Below, piece by piece: positions 50,436-55,174 of a stretch of 55,174 nt of DNA (positions are counted from its first letter, which is position 1; every line of letters begins with the position of its first letter). A model generated the notes under the pieces. The model searched no databases and was not told the origin of the DNA. It worked only from the letters and a program-made list of their open reading frames with translations. This stretch comes from JAAUTS01 sp038250235. Its GTDB lineage: Bacteria > Verrucomicrobiota > Verrucomicrobiia > Methylacidiphilales > JAAUTS01. Position numbers and translations under genes: made by a program. The DNA lies in the NCBI GenBank assembly GCA_038250235.1, contig JBBSCO010000014.1, positions 1 through 55,174 of the forward strand, read 5' to 3'.

Positions 50436-51575
50436 ATGCATCGCAACGGCGTTTACATTCTGATCTTGTCTGTGCTGGTCCTTGTTTCAATAGGGCTGGT
50501 CATGTTGACGAGTGTCGGCGCCTTTGTTCCCGCCAATCAGGGGAATCCGGCATATTTTATTACACGCCAATTGATCTTTCTGCTCATCGGAGCCGGGGCC
50601 TGTATTGTAGCGGCACGTTGGGATTACCGTCATTGGACAAAATACGCGTGGGTGTTGGTTGTTGTGGGATTTGTCCTGATGATGGCCTGCTTTCTTCCGA
50701 AGGTGGGTGTGCGTATGAATGATGCGAACCGCTGGTTGAACCTGGGTTTCGTAACTATCCAGCCGATGGAGCTGGCCAAGATTGGCCTGGTCGCGCTTCT
50801 GGCATTCTGGATGGGAACACACCAAAAAACAATCGGAGGATTCTGGGACGGTGTTGTTATACCAATGGGGTTGCTGGGTTGCATGGGACTGTTGTGTGCT
50901 TTTCAGAAGGATCTGGGAACCGCCTCGCTGATGCTGCTCATCGTAACGCTGATGATGTTTATCGCGGGCACCCGTCCCGCTTACCTGATCCTGATGGTCA
51001 TGGCGGGATTGGCGGGAATCATCGTGGTTGCCATCCATGATCCGGAAAAAATGGATCGCTTGCTGGCCTTTCTTCATCCGGAGCAGCACAAGCAGGACGG
51101 GGGTTACCAGATATGGATGGCCTTGATTGCTTTTGGCTCGGGGGGATTGAGCGGTCTGGGCCTTGGAAATGGTGTGCAGAAAATGTTCTATCTCCCCGAA
51201 GCGCATACGGATTGCATCTTCCCCATTGTGGGGGAAGAACTGGGTCTGATTGTCACCTTGTTAGTAGTCTTTTGTTTTCTCCTTTTGGCCCTTTCAGGTG
51301 GTTACATCTCTTGCCATGCTTCCGATACAACTGGGTTGCTGCTGGGTTTCGGTGTGACGGCATTGATCTGTCTGCAGGCTGCCATGAATATGGCGGTGGT
51401 GACATCCCTGATGCCGGCCAAGGGCATCGGGCTTCCGTTCATCAGTTATGGGGGAACCAATCTCCTGATCTGTCTGACTTGTGTGGGTATTCTTCTTAAC
51501 ATCCACCGCCATGCCCTGTACAGTCCTGTCAAAAAAAGGGGGGCCCTGCCCACCATGATCAATGAGAGGATGTAA
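50436..51575 (+). CDS. ftsW: SEDS peptidoglycan glycosyltransferase FtsW
   Basis: 379 residues, about ten membrane helices. SEDS marks: NRWLNLGFVTIQPMELAKIG, LGLGNGVQKMFYLPEAHTDCIFPIVGEELG, and MPAKGIGLPFISYGGTNLLICL near the end. It polymerises septal glycan together with FtsI. No ribosome site of note. The stop overlaps the murG start (TAATG). RodA is the alternative, but the cluster position favours FtsW. Confidence 0.95.
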   Translation: MHRNGVYILILSVLVLVSIGLVMLTSVGAFVPANQGNPAYFITRQLIFLLIGAGACIVAARWDYRHWTKYAWVLVVVGFVLMMACFLPKVGVRMNDANRWLNLGFVTIQPMELAKIGLVALLAFWMGTHQKTIGGFWDGVVIPMGLLGCMGLLCAFQKDLGTASLMLLIVTLMMFIAGTRPAYLILMVMAGLAGIIVVAIHDPEKMDRLLAFLHPEQHKQDGGYQIWMALIAFGSGGLSGLGLGNGVQKMFYLPEAHTDCIFPIVGEELGLIVTLLVVFCFLLLALSGGYISCHASDTTGLLLGFGVTALICLQAAMNMAVVTSLMPAKGIGLPFISYGGTNLLICLTCVGILLNIHRHALYSPVKKRGALPTMINERM

Positions 51576-52660
51576 TGGCAACGATCGGCATTGCATGTGG
51601 TGGGACAGGCGGACATTTGTATCCCGGTCTGGCGGTGGCTGAAAAGCTGGAGGAAGCAGGCCACCGGATACGTCTTTATGTTTCCAACAAAGAAATCGAC
51701 CGGACGGTTCTGAAGCATTATGCACAGTTTCCCAGTGTTGCCTTGCCCACCATTGGTTGGCCGGGCTTGGGCCCAGCGGCCCTGCGTTTTTGCCGGAAAT
51801 TCTACCAGGCCTACAGACTCAGTGTTGGCGAAATTCGCGAACACCGGCTATCCGCCGTTTTGGGCATGGGAGGATTTACCTCCGCCCCGCTTCTATTGTG
51901 TGCTTCCCGTCGAAGAATTCCCACCCTGCTGCATGAGTCGAATGCCATCCCCGGCAAGGTTACCAGAATGTTGGCCACTCAATCGGATAGGGTTTTGTTG
52001 GGCTTTTCGGAATGTTCACAGTATCTTAATAAGAGCGACTGCCGTATTACCGGGACTCCGGTGAGATCGACCCTCCAGCGCTTGAGTCGTGCGGATGCGT
52101 CCGCCCACTGGGATTTGCATCCGGAACGTTTGACCGTTACAGTGATCGGGGGTAGCCAGGGGGCTTCAGGTCTGAATCACTTGATCATCCAATGTCTCCC
52201 GGATTTGGCCAAGTGGAAGGATCGTATCCAGATGATTCACCAGACCGGCCCGCGTGATGTCGAAAAGGTGGAGGAGAGTTACCGGAAGGCGGGAATTCCC
52301 GCACGTGTTTTTGCTTTTTGTGAACGTATGGAAATGATCTACAGCATGTCTGACATCATGGTGGCACGTTCCGGTGCGGCATCGCTGACTGAAATCAGTT
52401 GCTACGGCCTGCCCTCGATCCTGGTTCCTTATCCACATGCAGCCGAAGACCACCAGGTTTTTAATGCCCGCATTTTTGAAAAAGCCGGGGCAGCTTATAT
52501 GATCCGGGAAACTGCCTCGGGGCAGGAGGAGTTCAAAGCCTGTCTGGATCGTTGGATTTTGGATCCGGAACTTCGTGCGGCGGCGGCCGGGAAATCCCTC
52601 GCTCTGGGAAAGATAGACGCAGCCGAGCGGGTGGCGAGGGAGGTGCAGGATGTCCTCTGA
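51575..52660 (+). CDS. murG: Lipid II synthase MurG
   Basis: 361 residues, GT-B fold. ACGGTGGHLYPGLAVAEKL at the start binds the lipid-linked acceptor; VTVIGGSQGASGLNHLI and VARSGAASLTEI form the UDP-GlcNAc site. It converts lipid I to lipid II at the inner membrane face. The ATG overlaps the ftsW stop, and its own end overlaps the murC-murB start by 11 bases. Confidence 0.97.
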   Translation: MATIGIACGGTGGHLYPGLAVAEKLEEAGHRIRLYVSNKEIDRTVLKHYAQFPSVALPTIGWPGLGPAALRFCRKFYQAYRLSVGEIREHRLSAVLGMGGFTSAPLLLCASRRRIPTLLHESNAIPGKVTRMLATQSDRVLLGFSECSQYLNKSDCRITGTPVRSTLQRLSRADASAHWDLHPERLTVTVIGGSQGASGLNHLIIQCLPDLAKWKDRIQMIHQTGPRDVEKVEESYRKAGIPARVFAFCERMEMIYSMSDIMVARSGAASLTEISCYGLPSILVPYPHAAEDHQVFNARIFEKAGAAYMIRETASGQEEFKACLDRWILDPELRAAAAGKSLALGKIDAAERVAREVQDVL

Positions 52661-54941
52661 TAAAAGCATACCGGAATTATCGCAGTGGCTGAAAGAGGAA
52701 AAGAGGCATGTTCACCTGATAGGGGTGTCTGGCAGCGGAGTCATCGGCCTGGCCAGAATTTTATTGGAATCAGGGCATGTCGTGTCCGGCTCCGACCTGC
52801 AATACGGCGCCCAAATCCAGGAACTGGTGGACAAGGGACTGTGCTTCAAGCTTGGCCATGCAGCAGAAAATGGCGCGGGAGCCGGGCTGGTTGTTTATTC
52901 CACGGCCATCCATGAGTCGAACCCGGAACGTTCTGCGGCTCAACATGCCGGCATTCCACAAGTGCGCCGGGCCGAATGTCTGGTGGCATTGGCCGATGCG
53001 CGTGATCTTCTGATTGTTGCCGGGACTCACGGCAAGACAACATCGACCGTCATGTTGACATCCGTGCTGAAGGAGGACGGGCGTGATCCTGGGTTTTACA
53101 TCGGAGCGGATGCCCCTGCCTTTGGCGCAAGTGCCGGAGCGGGCCGGGGCGAAGCATTTGCCGCCGAAGCCGATGAGAGCGATGGCTCGATCCTTTTGTA
53201 TCACCCTTACGGAACATTGATTCTGAATGTCGAAGAAGATCACCTGGACTATTACCGGGATCTTAACCATATCCTGGAAGTTTTCGGCCAGGTCGTGCAA
53301 CAAACCAAAGGCCCCGTGGTGGTGTGTGCCGACGATAGTAATGCCCTTTCGTTGGCCGCGTTGAAAAACGATGTTGTTACCTATGGATTAAAACAGCCCG
53401 CCCGATATGAAGCTTACGACATCCTGTTAGAGGAACGGGGTTCCATGTTCCGGCTGCGCCGTGATGGGGTGGATCTGGGCGATCTAAGGCTCTCTATTCC
53501 TGGCCTGCACAACGTGAGCAATGCCACAGGTGTCATTGCCCTGGCCATGAGTTATGGCGTGGCTTTTGAATCCTGCGTCAAGGCCATGTCCCGGATCAGG
53601 GGTGCCAGCCGCCGTTTTGATGTGCGTTACCAGAATGAGGCCTATTTGATCGTGGATGACTACGCCCATCACCCCACAGAAATCCGCGCAACACTGGCAG
53701 CGGCCAAAAGAACCGGCCGCAAAAGAGTGGTGGCGGCGTTCCAACCTCACCGCTACTCCCGCACCTTGCATTTGAAAGAGCAGTTCGCCTCAGCATTTGC
53801 TGATGCGGACCGCGTGTATCTTACGGAGATTTATGCTGCAGGAGAAAAAGCTCATCCTGAAATCAGTGGCGAATCGTTTTACCGCTTCGTCAAGGAAGTG
53901 GCCGGGGAAAAAATTCATTACTCCCCGAGCAAGGAGCAGTTGGGAATGGATCTGGCGGTTGAGTTGGGTGAAGGCGACTGCATTCTGACAATGGGAGCAG
54001 GAGACATACACAAGGTTGCGGAAAAAATGGCAAGTGATCTCAAATTGCTGGAGGAGTTACGTCATTACGTCGGACGTGAAAGTGTGCTCAGGCCCTATGA
54101 ATCCATGCGTAAACACACCTCACTGAGGGTGGGAGGGCCTGCCCAATTCTGGTTTGAGCCCGCCACTGAAAAAGCGCTTTCCCGAATGTTCGAGGCCTGC
54201 AATGCCCGCGGATTGCCTGTCACCCTGATTGGGCGGGGAACCAACCTGCTGGTCAGGGATCAGGGTATTGAAGGAGTTTGTATTTACATGGGACAAGCCG
54301 CCTTTACGGAAATTTCCATCCAGGGCGACCGTATCCGTGCGGGGGCGGGGGCAAGGCTCAAGGATATTGTCTATCAGGCCAAAAAAGCGGGGTTGGGCGG
54401 GTTCGAGTTCATGGAAGGAATCCCCGGAAATCTGGGTGGTGCCATGAGAATGAATGCCGGTGCCATGCAGGCCTGGATCATGGAAGTCGTTGATTCAGTA
54501 CGACATATGAGCAGACAGGGTGTTGTCACTGAAACGCCTGCGTCCGGGATCGCCGTCCACTACCGCAACGTACCACTGTTGGAAAAAGAGGTGGCATTGG
54601 GCGCCGTCCTTCGTGGAATTCCCAGAGGGGAAGCCGAAATTTCGGACATTTTGAAATCCTACAGCAAAAAAAGATGGTCTTCGCAGCCTGCGGCACCAAG
54701 TGCGGGCTGTACATTTAAAAATTCCGAGCATATACCTACAGGTAAGTTGATTGAGGAACTCGGACTGAAAGACACGATCATGGGTGGAGCAAGGATATCT
54801 CCGGTGCATGGTAATTTCATTGTGAATGACGGAGGAGCAACGGCGGAGGATATCCTGGGTCTGGTGGAAATGATCAGGGAGAAGGCAAGGGTTGAACGCG
54901 GGATCGAACTTGAGTTGGAAGTAAAGGTGCTTGGTGGATAA
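52650..54941 (+). CDS. murC/murB: MurC-MurB fusion (UDP-MurNAc:L-Ala ligase and UDP-MurNAc dehydrogenase)
   Basis: 763 residues. Residues 1-465 are MurC: VHLIGVSGSGVIGLARIL, ATP loop AGTHGKTTSTVMLTSVL, and DDYAHHPTEIRATLAAA. Residues 470-763 are MurB: TSLRVGGPAQFWF, LIGRGTNLLVRDQG, GIPGNLGGAMRMNAGAM and SAGCTFKNS, with Cys where the proton-donating Ser is usual, then VHGNFIVNDGGATAEDI. MurB makes UDP-MurNAc and MurC adds L-Ala, so consecutive steps are joined in one chain. The frame is uninterrupted. The ending of MurB fits the shorter type II enzyme. Confidence 0.95.
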   Translation: MSSDKSIPELSQWLKEEKRHVHLIGVSGSGVIGLARILLESGHVVSGSDLQYGAQIQELVDKGLCFKLGHAAENGAGAGLVVYSTAIHESNPERSAAQHAGIPQVRRAECLVALADARDLLIVAGTHGKTTSTVMLTSVLKEDGRDPGFYIGADAPAFGASAGAGRGEAFAAEADESDGSILLYHPYGTLILNVEEDHLDYYRDLNHILEVFGQVVQQTKGPVVVCADDSNALSLAALKNDVVTYGLKQPARYEAYDILLEERGSMFRLRRDGVDLGDLRLSIPGLHNVSNATGVIALAMSYGVAFESCVKAMSRIRGASRRFDVRYQNEAYLIVDDYAHHPTEIRATLAAAKRTGRKRVVAAFQPHRYSRTLHLKEQFASAFADADRVYLTEIYAAGEKAHPEISGESFYRFVKEVAGEKIHYSPSKEQLGMDLAVELGEGDCILTMGAGDIHKVAEKMASDLKLLEELRHYVGRESVLRPYESMRKHTSLRVGGPAQFWFEPATEKALSRMFEACNARGLPVTLIGRGTNLLVRDQGIEGVCIYMGQAAFTEISIQGDRIRAGAGARLKDIVYQAKKAGLGGFEFMEGIPGNLGGAMRMNAGAMQAWIMEVVDSVRHMSRQGVVTETPASGIAVHYRNVPLLEKEVALGAVLRGIPRGEAEISDILKSYSKKRWSSQPAAPSAGCTFKNSEHIPTGKLIEELGLKDTIMGGARISPVHGNFIVNDGGATAEDILGLVEMIREKARVERGIELELEVKVLGG

Positions 54942-54942
54942 C

Positions 54943-55174
54943 ATGATGATGAAGAGAATAACCGTGTTGAAAGGGGGGATCTCGTCCGAGAGAGAGGTAT
55001 CCCTGCGCACCGGTGCGGCTGTTGAGGCGGCACTGAAAGCCATGGGATTCGGGGTCGAATCCGTGGATGTGAAAAGTACAGACCTGTCATTACCTGAAAC
55101 GACGGAGGTTGTGTTTATCTGCCTGCACGGAACTTTCGGAGAAGACGGTGAATTGCAGGCGCAACTGGAATCAC
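54943..55174 (+). CDS. ddl: D-alanine-D-alanine ligase, N-terminal part
   Basis: Only the first 77 or so codons are in the window. Three ATGs in a row (54943, 54946, 54949) precede KRITVLKGGISSEREVSLRTG, the usual Ddl opening. CLHGTFGEDGELQAQLE, the substrate-side motif, comes just before the edge. It makes the D-Ala-D-Ala dipeptide used by MurF. It follows murC-murB by one base with GGTGGA as ribosome site. Confidence 0.93.
   Translation, partial: MMMKRITVLKGGISSEREVSLRTGAAVEAALKAMGFGVESVDVKSTDLSLPETTEVVFICLHGTFGEDGELQAQLES

Noticed and set aside
1..55174. CRISPR arrays, rRNA operons, prophage or complete IS elements
   Set aside because: No regularly spaced repeats, RNA gene motifs, phage structural genes or full transposase with paired ends were seen on reading the window.

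Overview
The window looks like the chromosome of a Gram-negative bacterium, most probably in the Verrucomicrobiota. The signs are a fused MurC-MurB enzyme inside the division/cell-wall (dcw) cluster, an F-type ATP synthase operon with a short delta subunit and a very short c subunit, a PEP-CTERM sorting signal together with a PEP-CTERM-type CAAX-protease homologue, and outer-membrane genes (TolC, TonB/ExbB/ExbD). The lineage is inferred from gene content; no rRNA or other marker gene is present to settle it.

Region 1 (1-5872) is a mobile, GC-rich accessory segment. It starts with the 3' end of a probable REP-associated transposase, followed by an AraC regulator with a PocR-like sensor domain, a very short basic ORF translationally coupled to a PEP-CTERM protein gene, a 420-bp mosaic of decayed gene pieces, a large two-Rossmann FAD oxidoreductase, and a truncated transposase that ends at a REP-like hairpin. 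The mosaic holds the 5' end of a second FAD-oxidoreductase copy fused to the 3' end of a second araC copy. The locus therefore once held at least two tandem regulator/oxidoreductase units and collapsed. The segment is bracketed by inverted copies of the same REP-like motif.

Region 2 (5902-15315) is mostly minus strand: an aminodeoxyfutalosine-deaminase-like amidohydrolase with peptide deformylase, a frameshifted GxxExxY gene, a tonB-exbB-exbD operon, then a decaying surface-glycan locus. That locus has three intact family 2 glycosyltransferases, a frameshifted sulfotransferase and a frameshifted remnant of a glycosyltransferase-type C-terminal domain.

Region 3 (15380-27203) holds tolC and obgE, a CHASE2 sensor with no output domain, the complete plus-strand operon atpB-E-F-H-A-G-D-C ending in a clear terminator, a small membrane protein and the CAAX-protease homologue. 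Region 4 (27281-40236) is housekeeping: thiD, comEC, an FHA protein with a cyclase-like tail, pgl-zwf, ppk2 with a thioesterase, a dimeric dUTPase-like enzyme, trxB, small membrane coiled-coil proteins, a hydrolase and an AAA+ ATPase.

Region 5 (40545 to the end) is the dcw cluster, tightly packed with stop/start overlaps: mraZ, an unnamed 63-aa gene, rsmH, ftsL, ftsI, murE, murF, mraY, murD, a LysM protein, ftsW, murG, murC-murB and the start of ddl. Together these make the peptidoglycan precursor, flip and polymerise it, and crosslink it at the septum.

No tRNA, rRNA, CRISPR array or complete insertion sequence was recognised. Intergenic seven-base tandem repeats occur at three separate sites.
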